Origin: Streptomyces pilosus
GTDB taxonomy: Bacteria > Actinomycetota > Actinomycetes > Streptomycetales > Streptomycetaceae
Length of the DNA stretch: 64,000 bases
Assembly (NCBI RefSeq): GCF_014649835.1
Contig: NZ_BMTU01000018.1
Span: 62,001 to 126,000 of the forward strand
Direction of reading: 5' to 3'
Shown here: positions 48,686 to 55,879 of the stretch, one piece after another
How the letters are laid out: each line of letters begins with the position of its first letter
How positions within the stretch are numbered: the stretch's first letter is position 1
Translations under genes and position numbers: made by a program
Notes under the pieces: model-generated
Seen by the model: the letters and a program-made list of their open reading frames with translations, nothing else
Told to the model about the DNA's origin: nothing
Database searches by the model: none

Positions 48686-50035
48686 ATGGCGTCGGACAAG
48701 GCGGCGGGGACCCCGAAGGCGGCCCCCGCCGCTCCCAGGTCGCGCAAGAGCGTCACCGGCACCCGCGCAACGGTCGCGGCGCTGTTCCTGCTGCCCGCGC
48801 TCGTGCTGCTCGGTGCGCTCGTGGTCTACCCGATCGGGTACTCCGTCATCCGCAGCTTCTACGACCAGTCCGGCGACGGGTTCGCCGGCATCGACAACTA
48901 CCGGGCGCTGTTCACCGACGACGGCATCCGCACCGCCCTGAAGAACAACGTCCTCTGGGTGGTGTTCGCGCCGACGGTCGCCACCGCGCTCGGTCTGGTC
49001 TTCGCGGTCCTGACCGAACGGGTGCGCTGGGGAACGGCGTTCAAGCTGGTCGTCTTCATGCCGATGGCGATCTCCATGCTGGCGGCCGGGATCATCTTCC
49101 GCCTGGTGTACGACCAGGACCCGGACAAGGGCGTGGCGAACGCGGTGTGGGTGGGGGTGCACGACACCTTCGCCCAGTCGTCGGCGTTCCCGAAGGCGCA
49201 CCCGGGGCGTGAGTCGCCGCTGGAGCCGGCCGGCGGGGGCGCGTTCGTCACCAGGGGCACGGTGAGCGCCGGTGACACGGTCTCCCTGCCGCTGGTCGGG
49301 GTCGCCCCGGACCTGATGCCGGACGACGCCGAGCCCGCGGCGGCGGCGAAGCCGGAGGGCGACCGGATCACCGGCACCACCTGGCAGGACTTCACCCGCG
49401 GCAAGGGCGTCGGCACGCTGAACCGGGTCGACGCCGCCGAGCTCGGCTATCCGGGGATGCGGATCGAGGCCGTCAAGGACGGCGAGGTGGTGGAGACGGC
49501 CACGGCGGGCGCCGACGGCACGTTCTCCCTGTCGTCGAAGGCCGACGGGGCACGGCTGCGGCTCCCGGCGAGCAACTTCGACGCACCGTACAACGGGCTG
49601 GACTGGCTCGGCCCGTCGCTGGTCACCCCGGCGATCATCGGCTCGTACATCTGGATGTGGGCGGGCTTCGCGATGGTGCTGATCGCGGCCGGGCTCGCGG
49701 GCATGCCCAGGGAACTGCTGGAGGCCGCGCGGGTGGACGGGGCCAACGAGTGGCAGGTGTTCAGACGGATCACGGTGCCCCTGCTGGCGCCGGTCCTCGC
49801 GGTGGTCGCCGTCACCCTGATGATCAACGTGCTGAAGGTGTTCGACCTGGTCTTCATCATCGCCCCGGGCTCCTCCCAGGACGATGCCAACGTCCTGGCG
49901 CTGGAGCTCTACCGCCAGGGCTTCTCGGCGGACCAGCCGGGCATCGCCAGCGCCATCGCGGTGTTCCTGCTGCTGCTGGTCATCCCGGTGATGTGGTTCA
50001 ACGTACGGCGGCTGCGGCGGGAGGTCAGGCGATGA
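48686..50035 (+). CDS. Sugar ABC permease with large extracytoplasmic insertion
   Basis: 449 aa, ~150 longer than normal for the family. TM helices ~32-52, 88-110, 120-142; then residues ~146-308 are a non-hydrophobic insertion facing outside between TM3 and TM4. It contains GTVSAGDTVSLPLVGVAPDL and a beta-rich part, GMRIEAVKDGEVVETATAGADGTFSLSS, resembling a carboxypeptidase-regulatory/Ig-like sandwich. TM4-6 and the EAA loop LLEAARVDGANEWQVFRRITVPLLAP (~344-369) follow. In position it compares with the P2 loop of E. coli MalF, which holds the maltose-binding protein. The stop codon overlaps the start of the first micro-ORF (ATGA), and its last 36 nt are duplicated twice downstream. Confidence 0.88.
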   Translation: MASDKAAGTPKAAPAAPRSRKSVTGTRATVAALFLLPALVLLGALVVYPIGYSVIRSFYDQSGDGFAGIDNYRALFTDDGIRTALKNNVLWVVFAPTVATALGLVFAVLTERVRWGTAFKLVVFMPMAISMLAAGIIFRLVYDQDPDKGVANAVWVGVHDTFAQSSAFPKAHPGRESPLEPAGGGAFVTRGTVSAGDTVSLPLVGVAPDLMPDDAEPAAAAKPEGDRITGTTWQDFTRGKGVGTLNRVDAAELGYPGMRIEAVKDGEVVETATAGADGTFSLSSKADGARLRLPASNFDAPYNGLDWLGPSLVTPAIIGSYIWMWAGFAMVLIAAGLAGMPRELLEAARVDGANEWQVFRRITVPLLAPVLAVVAVTLMINVLKVFDLVFIIAPGSSQDDANVLALELYRQGFSADQPGIASAIAVFLLLLVIPVMWFNVRRLRREVRR

Positions 50036-50130
50036 GACGACGTCGGCCGAGGGCCTGCTGGGGGTCCGGGGGTCGTCCCCCGGGTGGACGCAGTAACGTA
50101 CGGCGGCTGCGGCGGGAGGTCAGGCGATGA
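50032..50130 (+). CDS. Micro-ORF 1 (32 codons) created by the repeat
   Basis: Starts at the ATG overlapping the stop of the upstream permease and ends with a TGA overlapping the next ATG (50127). Product is Arg-rich (MRRRRPRACWGSGG ... ends NVRRLRREVRR), the last 11 residues copying the permease C-terminus. GGGAGG lies 9 nt before the ATG, so translation is plausible. Likely only couples ribosomes to the next cistron. Confidence 0.5.
   Translation: MRRRRPRACWGSGGRPPGGRSNVRRLRREVRR
50058..50093. repeat. 36-nt GC-rich hairpin repeat, copy 2
   Basis: CTGGGGGTCCGGGGGTCG... ending GGTGGACGCAG; stem CCGGGGG/CCCCCGG with loop TCGT. Same family as 12131-12166. Confidence 0.92.
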
Positions 50131-50225
50131 GACGACGTCGGCCGAGGGCCTGCTGGGGGTCCGGGGGTCGTCCCCCGGGGGGACGCAGTAACGTACGGCG
50201 GCTGCGGCGGGAGGTCAGGCGATGA
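50127..50225 (+). CDS. Micro-ORF 2 (32 codons), same peptide as micro-ORF 1
   Basis: Encodes exactly the same amino acids as 50032-50130; the single base difference is silent (GGT/GGG). Its TGA overlaps the ATG of the second permease at 50222. Confidence 0.5.
   Translation: MRRRRPRACWGSGGRPPGGRSNVRRLRREVRR
50153..50188. repeat. 36-nt GC-rich hairpin repeat, copy 3
   Basis: Identical to copy 2 except T to G in GGGTGGAC/GGGGGGAC. Confidence 0.92.
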
Positions 50226-51115
50226 GTGCCACCGGAGCGGGCGCGAGGCCCGTCGCCGCCGCCGGGGAGTCGCTCGGCGCCCGGCTGAGCCGGGTGGTGA
50301 GCGGCGGTCTGGTCCGTGTCTTCCTGATCGTCGTCGGCCTGTTCTGGCTGGTCCCGACGATCGGGCTGCTGCTGGCCAGCCTGCGCACCCCGCGCGACAT
50401 GGCCGCGGACGGCTGGTGGACGGTGTTCACCGAGCCGTCGGAGTTGACCTTCGGCGCCTACGAGACACTGCTGAAGAACGACGACATCACCGGCTCGCTG
50501 CTGAACACGGTGTACATCACCGTCCCGGCGACGGTCCTGGTGGTGGTGATCGGCTCCCTGGCGGGCTACGCCTTCGCCTGGATGGAGTTCCCGGGCCGCG
50601 ACTGGTGGTTCCTGGCGGTCGTGGGGCTGCTGGTGGTGCCGGTGCAGGTGGCGCTGATCCCGATCGCCGAACTCTTCGGCACCCTGGGCATCTTCGGCTC
50701 CCTGACCGGCGTGATCCTCTTCCACGTCGGTTTCGGGCTGCCGTTCGCGGTGTTCCTGCTGCGGAACTTCTTCGCGGAGATCCCCAGGGAGCTGCTGGAG
50801 GCGGCCCGGCTGGACGGCGCGGGCGAACTGCGCCTGTTCGTCCGGGTCGTGATGCCGCTGGCCGGTCCGGCCATCGCCGCGCTCGGCATCTTCCAGTTCC
50901 TGTGGGTGTGGAACGACATGCTGGTCGCGCTGATCTTCACCGACTCGGGGAGCCAGCCGATCACGGTCGCCCTGCAGACGCAGGTACGGCAGTTCGGCAA
51001 CAACATCGACGTCCTGGCACCCGGCGCGTTCATCTCGATGGTGGTTCCGCTGGTCGTGTTCTTCGCGTTCCAGCGGCAGTTCGTGTCCGGAGTGATGGCG
51101 GGAGCGGTCAAGTAA
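50222..51115 (+). CDS. Sugar ABC transporter permease (MalG type)
   Basis: 297 aa with six TM helices (first ~33-55, LVRVFLIVVGLFWLVPTIGLLLASL) and EAA loop LLEAARLDGAGELRLFVRVVMPLAGP (~191-216). Normal length. Ribosome site GGGAGG 9 nt before the ATG is provided by the third copy of the duplicated junction. No ATPase or glycosidase gene follows, only a terminator, so the shared ATPase lies elsewhere. Confidence 0.93.
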   Translation: MSATGAGARPVAAAGESLGARLSRVVSGGLVRVFLIVVGLFWLVPTIGLLLASLRTPRDMAADGWWTVFTEPSELTFGAYETLLKNDDITGSLLNTVYITVPATVLVVVIGSLAGYAFAWMEFPGRDWWFLAVVGLLVVPVQVALIPIAELFGTLGIFGSLTGVILFHVGFGLPFAVFLLRNFFAEIPRELLEAARLDGAGELRLFVRVVMPLAGPAIAALGIFQFLWVWNDMLVALIFTDSGSQPITVALQTQVRQFGNNIDVLAPGAFISMVVPLVVFFAFQRQFVSGVMAGAVK

Positions 51116-51134
51116 CAGATGCGCTCGCACAGTT

Positions 51135-51165
51135 GAAGGGGTGGACCGGCAAGGTCCGCCCCTTC
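51135..51165 (+). terminator. Terminator of the sugar ABC operon
   Basis: GAAGGGGTGGACC (51135-51147) pairs with GGTCCGCCCCTTC (51153-51165) with one T-G pair and a 5-nt loop, 20 nt past the last permease. Confidence 0.85.
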
Positions 51166-51262
51166 GTGTGACGGGTGTCCCCCGGATGCCCCAGGGGGCG
51201 TAACCAAGTCGGCCCAGCGGCCGTTGCCGGGCAGAACGCCCGCACCGACCGTTGGATGCCCC

Positions 51263-53524
51263 TTGCCCAGGTTCAGTGTCATTGTCCCCGCGTACCAGGT
51301 CCAGGCGTATCTGCACGAGTGCCTGGAATCGGTGCTGTCGCAGTCGTACCCCGATCTCGAACTGATCGCCGTCGACGACTGCTCGCCGGACGCCTGCGGC
51401 GCGGTGATCGACGAGTTCGCGGCCCGCGACCCCCGCGTACGGGTCGTGCACCTGCCGGAGAACACCGGGCTCGGGCAGGCCCGCAACGCCGGGATCGAGC
51501 GGGCGACCGGCGACTACCTGGTGTTCCTCGACGGCGACGACACCCTCACCCCCGACGCGCTGCTGGCCCTCGCCGACCGGCTGAAGGAGACCGGCGACCC
51601 GGACGTCCTCGTCTACGACTACGCGCGGACCTACTGGTCGGGCGAGGCGGTGCGCAACCGGGTCGCCGCCGAGCTCACCGAACGCGGGCCGGCGCCGTTC
51701 CGGCTCACCGACCGGCCGGGGCTGCTGAACCTGCTGATGGTGGCCTGGAACAAGGCGTACCGGCGGGAGTTCGTGCTCCGCGCGGGTCTCGCCTTCCCGC
51801 CCGGCTACTACGAGGACACGCCGTGGACGTACCCGGCGCTGATGACGGCGGAGTCGATCGCCACGCTCGACCGGGTGTGCGTGCACTACCGGCAGCGGCG
51901 GGCCGGGTGCATCCTGCGCACCACCAGTGACCGGCACTTCGACGTCTTCGACCAGTACGACCGCGTCTTCGCGTTCCTCGACGGGCGGCCCGACCTGGAG
52001 CGCTGGCGGCCGGTGCTGTTCCGCCGCATGGTCGACCACCTGGTGACGGTGTACACCCGGCGGGACCGGTTGCCGCGCGGTTCGCGGGCCGCGTTCCTGC
52101 GCCGGGCCCGGGCCCAGTACCGGCGTCACCGGACGCCCGGCGCGCCCGTCCCCGCGCGCGCCCGCGTGCACCACGCGCTGGTCCGGTTCGGCCTGCACCG
52201 CACCTACCGGGCCCTGAGACGGGCGGCGGCCCTGTACCGCGGGACCGCCCGGCTCACCGGCCGGCTGCCCGGCGCACTGCGCCACGCCGCGCTGCGCGGC
52301 CACTACCGCCTCCAGCGGATGCTCCCGCTGCGCGCCGACCACGCCCTGTTCACCGCCCGCGCGGGCCGCGGCGGTGACCCCGCCGCCCTGGAGTCCGCGG
52401 TGCGCGAGTTCGCCCCGCACGTCCGCACCGCCTGGGTGGCCGGCCCCGAGCACCACCACACCCTCGCCCCGGGCACCCGCCGCCTCGTCCCCGGCACCGC
52501 CGCGCACTGGAGCGCGCTCGCCCGGTCCGCGTACCTGGTGACCGACACGGAGACGGAGCCCGGCCTGGTCAAGCGCCGGGGCCAGACCCTGGTCCGGGTG
52601 CAGCGCGGCACCCCCGTCGGGCACGTGGGCCTGGACCTCCAGGAACGTCCGGCGGTGGCCCGGGGCACCGACTTCCGGCGGCTGCTGCGCGAGGTCGACC
52701 AGTGGGACTACGTCGTCTCCGCCGACCGCCACTCCACGCTGACCTGGGAACGCGTGCACCCCGGCAGCTACACCACCCTGGAGTACGGCAGGCCGCGCGC
52801 CGACCGCTTCCACACGGCGACCGGCGCGGACGTCGCCGCGCTGCGGGAGTCGCTGGGCGTCCCGAAGGGTGCGGTGGCGATCCTCTACGCGCCGGCCCGC
52901 CGCGACTACGTCCGCACCCAGCCCCGGCTGCTCGACCTGGAGCGCGTGGCGCGCCGGCTCGGCCCGCGGTTCGTCGTCCTGTCCCGCGCCCACCACCCCC
53001 ACGACGGGCCGGCCGAGGCCGCCTCCGACCGGGTGCTGGACGTGAGCGGGCACCCGGACGTGGCCGCGCTCTGCCTGGCCTCGGACGTCCTGGTCACCGA
53101 CTTCTCGCCGCTGATGTGCGACTACGCGGTCCTCAACCGGCCGGTCGTGCTGCACGCCGACGACTGGGAGGCGTACGAGGCGGCCCGCGGCCTGTACGTC
53201 GACCCGCGGTGCCTGCCGCCGGGCGCGGTCGCGGGCAGCGAGGACGAACTGATCGACATCTTCGCCTCCGGCCACTGGTGCGGAGCCCGCTCCGCACGGC
53301 TGCGCGCGGCGTTCCGTGACCGTTTCTGCCCGCACGACGACGGCCGGGCCGCCGAGCGGGTCGTGCGCCGGGTGCTGCTCGGGGAGACCGAACTGCCCCC
53401 GGTCGTCCCCCTGGACGAGCGTCTCCCCGCGCCACCGGCCGCCGCCGCGATCGACCTGCCGTCGCTCGCGCCGCCGCCGCCGCGGCGGTCCGCCGGACTG
53501 CTGACCGTCACCGACGGCGGCTGA
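51263..53524 (+). CDS. GT2 glycosyltransferase + degenerate TagF-like (CDP-glycerol transferase) protein
   Basis: 753 aa. N-terminal GT2 domain (~1-230): FSVIVPAYQVQAYLHECLESVLSQSYPDLELIAVDDCSPD and FLDGDDTLTP (DxD). C-terminal ~370-720 resembles the glycerophosphotransferase of teichoic-acid polymerases, with DVLVTDFSPLMCDYAVLNRPVVLHADD. But the conserved HGTPLK loop reads QRGTPVGHVG (~445): the catalytic-base His is Arg and the Lys is lost, so polymerase activity is doubtful. TTG at 51263 (LPRFSVIV) is chosen to match the MPRFS starts of the two paralogues; the ribosome site is poor. First of three tandem paralogues. Confidence 0.85.
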   Translation: MPRFSVIVPAYQVQAYLHECLESVLSQSYPDLELIAVDDCSPDACGAVIDEFAARDPRVRVVHLPENTGLGQARNAGIERATGDYLVFLDGDDTLTPDALLALADRLKETGDPDVLVYDYARTYWSGEAVRNRVAAELTERGPAPFRLTDRPGLLNLLMVAWNKAYRREFVLRAGLAFPPGYYEDTPWTYPALMTAESIATLDRVCVHYRQRRAGCILRTTSDRHFDVFDQYDRVFAFLDGRPDLERWRPVLFRRMVDHLVTVYTRRDRLPRGSRAAFLRRARAQYRRHRTPGAPVPARARVHHALVRFGLHRTYRALRRAAALYRGTARLTGRLPGALRHAALRGHYRLQRMLPLRADHALFTARAGRGGDPAALESAVREFAPHVRTAWVAGPEHHHTLAPGTRRLVPGTAAHWSALARSAYLVTDTETEPGLVKRRGQTLVRVQRGTPVGHVGLDLQERPAVARGTDFRRLLREVDQWDYVVSADRHSTLTWERVHPGSYTTLEYGRPRADRFHTATGADVAALRESLGVPKGAVAILYAPARRDYVRTQPRLLDLERVARRLGPRFVVLSRAHHPHDGPAEAASDRVLDVSGHPDVAALCLASDVLVTDFSPLMCDYAVLNRPVVLHADDWEAYEAARGLYVDPRCLPPGAVAGSEDELIDIFASGHWCGARSARLRAAFRDRFCPHDDGRAAERVVRRVLLGETELPPVVPLDERLPAPPAAAAIDLPSLAPPPPRRSAGLLTVTDGG

Positions 53525-53676
53525 CCGTCGTTCCCCCCTCGGGAGATCCCGTGCCCCCCGGCTCGTCGCGGCCCACCCCGGCCCGGCCGCCCGCCCGGCG
53601 GCCGGCGGGACGGCCCGGCCGGCGCCCCGCACGCTGAGGCGGCCGGCGCCCCGCCACCCCCTACGGAAAGAGCAGA

Positions 53677-55878
53677 ATGCCCCGCTTCAGCATCATCGTC
53701 CCGTCCCACGGGGTCGCAGGTCGGCTGGGCCAGGCGCTGGACTCCGTCCTCGCCCAGTCCTTCGGTGACTTCGAGCTGATCCCGGTCTGTGACGCCCCCG
53801 GGTCCCCGGCGGCCGACGTGGCCGCCCGGCACGCCGAGCGGGACTCCCGGGTGGCCCCCGTGCACGCGCCCCCGTCGGACGGGCTGGCGGGGGCGCGCAA
53901 CGCGGGGATGCGGGCGGCGACCGGGACGTACCTGCTGTTCCTCGACGGCGACGACGTGCTGGTCCCGGGCGCGCTGGCCGCCCTGGACGCGCGCCTGGCG
54001 GAGACCGGGCCGGTGGACGTGCTGCACTTCGAACACGAGCGTGTGCCCTGGTGGGAGGGCGAGCCCACCAACCCGGCCGCGCCACTGCTGGCCCCCACCC
54101 CGGACGACGCCTTCGCGCCCGCGCGCGCCCCGCACCTCACCGGCGTGCGCCTCCCGGCGTGGAGCGCGGCCTGGCGCCGGGCCTTCGCCGCCGAGCAGTG
54201 CCTGGCCTTCCCCCGGGGGCACTTCACGGACGTCGGCTGGGGCGGACTGGCGATGCTGGGCGCCGAGCGCGTGGCGGTGCTGCGCGCGGTGGTCGTCCGG
54301 CACCGGGCGCGCCGGCAGGGCAGCCGGCTCAGCCTGCCCGGCACGCACCACGCCGACCTGCTGGACCAGGTCGAGCTGGTGCTCTCCCACGCGGCCGACC
54401 TGGAGGTGCCCGCGACCCGCTCGGGGCCGCTGTTCGAGCAGCTGTTCGCCATCGTGCTGAAGACGGCCGCCCACCCCCGGCGGCTCCCGTCGGGACGCCG
54501 CGCCTTCTTCCGCCGGGCGAGCGCCCTGTACCGCCGTCACCGCCCCGCCGGCTACCGGCCCCCGGGCGGCAGCCCGGGCGTGCAGCACCGGCTGCTGGCG
54601 GCCGGCTCCTACGCGGCCTTCGCCGCCCTGCGCGGCGCCCGCCGCGCGGCGTCCCGGACGGCGGCGGCGGTGCCGCGTCCCCGGGGCCTGCGCACCCGGC
54701 TGCTGTACCGGGCGCACCTGCGCCGTCCGCTGGACGCGAACCTCGCCGTGTACTGCGCGTACTGGGGCCGCGGCTACGCCTGCAACCCGGCCGCGATCCA
54801 CGCGAAGGCGCGGGAACTCGCCCCGCACATCCGCTCGGTGTTCCTGGTGGAGGCCGACCAGGCGCACACCGTCCCGGAGGACGTCGAGTACGCGGTCATC
54901 GGCAGCCGCCGTTCCTGGGAGCTGCTGGCCCGCGCGAAGTACCTCGTCAACAACGCCAACTTCGCGGAGGGCGTCGTCAAGCGGCCCGGCAGCGTGCACC
55001 TCCAGACGCAGCACGGCACCCCGCTGAAGACCATGGGCGTCGACCAGTCGACGTACCCGGTGGTGGCCGCGACGACCGGCAGCTTCGGCAAGCTGCTGGG
55101 CCGGGTGGACCGCTGGGACTACAACCTGTCCTCCAACCCCCACTCCACCCGGGTGTGGGAGCGGGCCTTCCCCGGCTCCTACGAGCAGCTGGAGTACGGC
55201 TATCCGCGCAACGACGCGTACCTGACCGCCACGGCCGCCGACGTGGCGCGGATCCGCGCGGAACTGGGCGTCCCCGAGGGCGCCACGGCCGTGCTGTACG
55301 CGCCGACCCACCGCGACCACCACACCGGCTTCGAGCCCGGCCTCGACCTGGAGGCGTTCTGCGCCGCGGCCGGCGAGGACGTCGTGGTGCTGCTGCGCGC
55401 CCACTACTTCTACGACCGGGGCGGGCGCGGCCACGGCGGCCGGGTCGTCGACGTCACCGCGCACCGCTCCTCCGAGGACGTCTGCCTGGCCGCCGACGCG
55501 CTGATCACCGACTACTCCTCGATCATGTTCGACTACGCCGTCCTGGACCGCCCGATCGTCGTCTACGCCGACGACTGGGACGTCTACCGGGAGGTCCGCG
55601 GCGTCTGCTTCGACCTGATGGACGGGCCGCCAGGACCAATCGCCCGCACCCCCGACGAGCTGGCCCGGGTCTTCCGCGACGGCTCGTACGCGGGGCCGGA
55701 GTCGGCCGCCCTGCGGGCCCGGTTCCGGGAGCGGTTCTGCCCCTTCGACGACGGGCGGGCCGCCGAACGCGTGGTCCGCCGGGTGCTGCTAGGTGAGCCG
55801 CCCGAGGCGCTGCCGCCCGTCATCCCGCTCGCGGAGCGCGTCCCCGCTCCCGCGGCCGCCACCCTGGTGAGGAGCTGA
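53677..55878 (+). CDS. GT2 glycosyltransferase + TagF-like CDP-glycerol glycerophosphotransferase
   Basis: 733 aa. GT2 part ~1-220 (MPRFSIIVPSHGVAGRLGQALDSVLAQSF; DxD in FLDGDDVLVP, but the first Asp pair motif is altered to CDAPGSP). TagF-like part ~350-715 with all key elements: HLQTQHGTPLKTMG (His ~448), RWDYNLSSNPHSTRVWERAF, VLYAPTHRD, LLRAHYFYD (R-x-H) and LITDYSSIMFDYAVLDRPIVVYADDW. The family builds poly(glycerol-phosphate)-type wall polymers at the cytoplasmic membrane. GGAAAGAG precedes the ATG. Of the three paralogues this one looks fully competent in the polymerase half. Confidence 0.88.
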   Translation: MPRFSIIVPSHGVAGRLGQALDSVLAQSFGDFELIPVCDAPGSPAADVAARHAERDSRVAPVHAPPSDGLAGARNAGMRAATGTYLLFLDGDDVLVPGALAALDARLAETGPVDVLHFEHERVPWWEGEPTNPAAPLLAPTPDDAFAPARAPHLTGVRLPAWSAAWRRAFAAEQCLAFPRGHFTDVGWGGLAMLGAERVAVLRAVVVRHRARRQGSRLSLPGTHHADLLDQVELVLSHAADLEVPATRSGPLFEQLFAIVLKTAAHPRRLPSGRRAFFRRASALYRRHRPAGYRPPGGSPGVQHRLLAAGSYAAFAALRGARRAASRTAAAVPRPRGLRTRLLYRAHLRRPLDANLAVYCAYWGRGYACNPAAIHAKARELAPHIRSVFLVEADQAHTVPEDVEYAVIGSRRSWELLARAKYLVNNANFAEGVVKRPGSVHLQTQHGTPLKTMGVDQSTYPVVAATTGSFGKLLGRVDRWDYNLSSNPHSTRVWERAFPGSYEQLEYGYPRNDAYLTATAADVARIRAELGVPEGATAVLYAPTHRDHHTGFEPGLDLEAFCAAAGEDVVVLLRAHYFYDRGGRGHGGRVVDVTAHRSSEDVCLAADALITDYSSIMFDYAVLDRPIVVYADDWDVYREVRGVCFDLMDGPPGPIARTPDELARVFRDGSYAGPESAALRARFRERFCPFDDGRAAERVVRRVLLGEPPEALPPVIPLAERVPAPAAATLVRS

Positions 55879-55879
55879 C

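Larger units (their letters stand above)
50000..50226 (+). repeat. Tandem duplication of the permease stop/start junction (2 x 95 nt + 37 nt)
   Basis: Unit 50000-50094 (37 nt of gene end with stop/RBS/start + 21-nt spacer + 36-nt hairpin repeat + T) is repeated at 50095-50189 with one mismatch (GGGTGG/GGGGGG), and a third 37-nt gene-end copy at 50190-50226 leads into the next permease. The gene-end copy reads AACGTACGGCGG...GGGAGGTCAGGCGATGAG and so includes the ribosome site of the next gene. Confidence 0.96.

Noticed and set aside
50000..50226. CRISPR array or tRNA-type attachment repeat
   Set aside because: The repeats are direct copies of a gene end plus a hairpin, with no variable spacers and no cas or integrase genes nearby.
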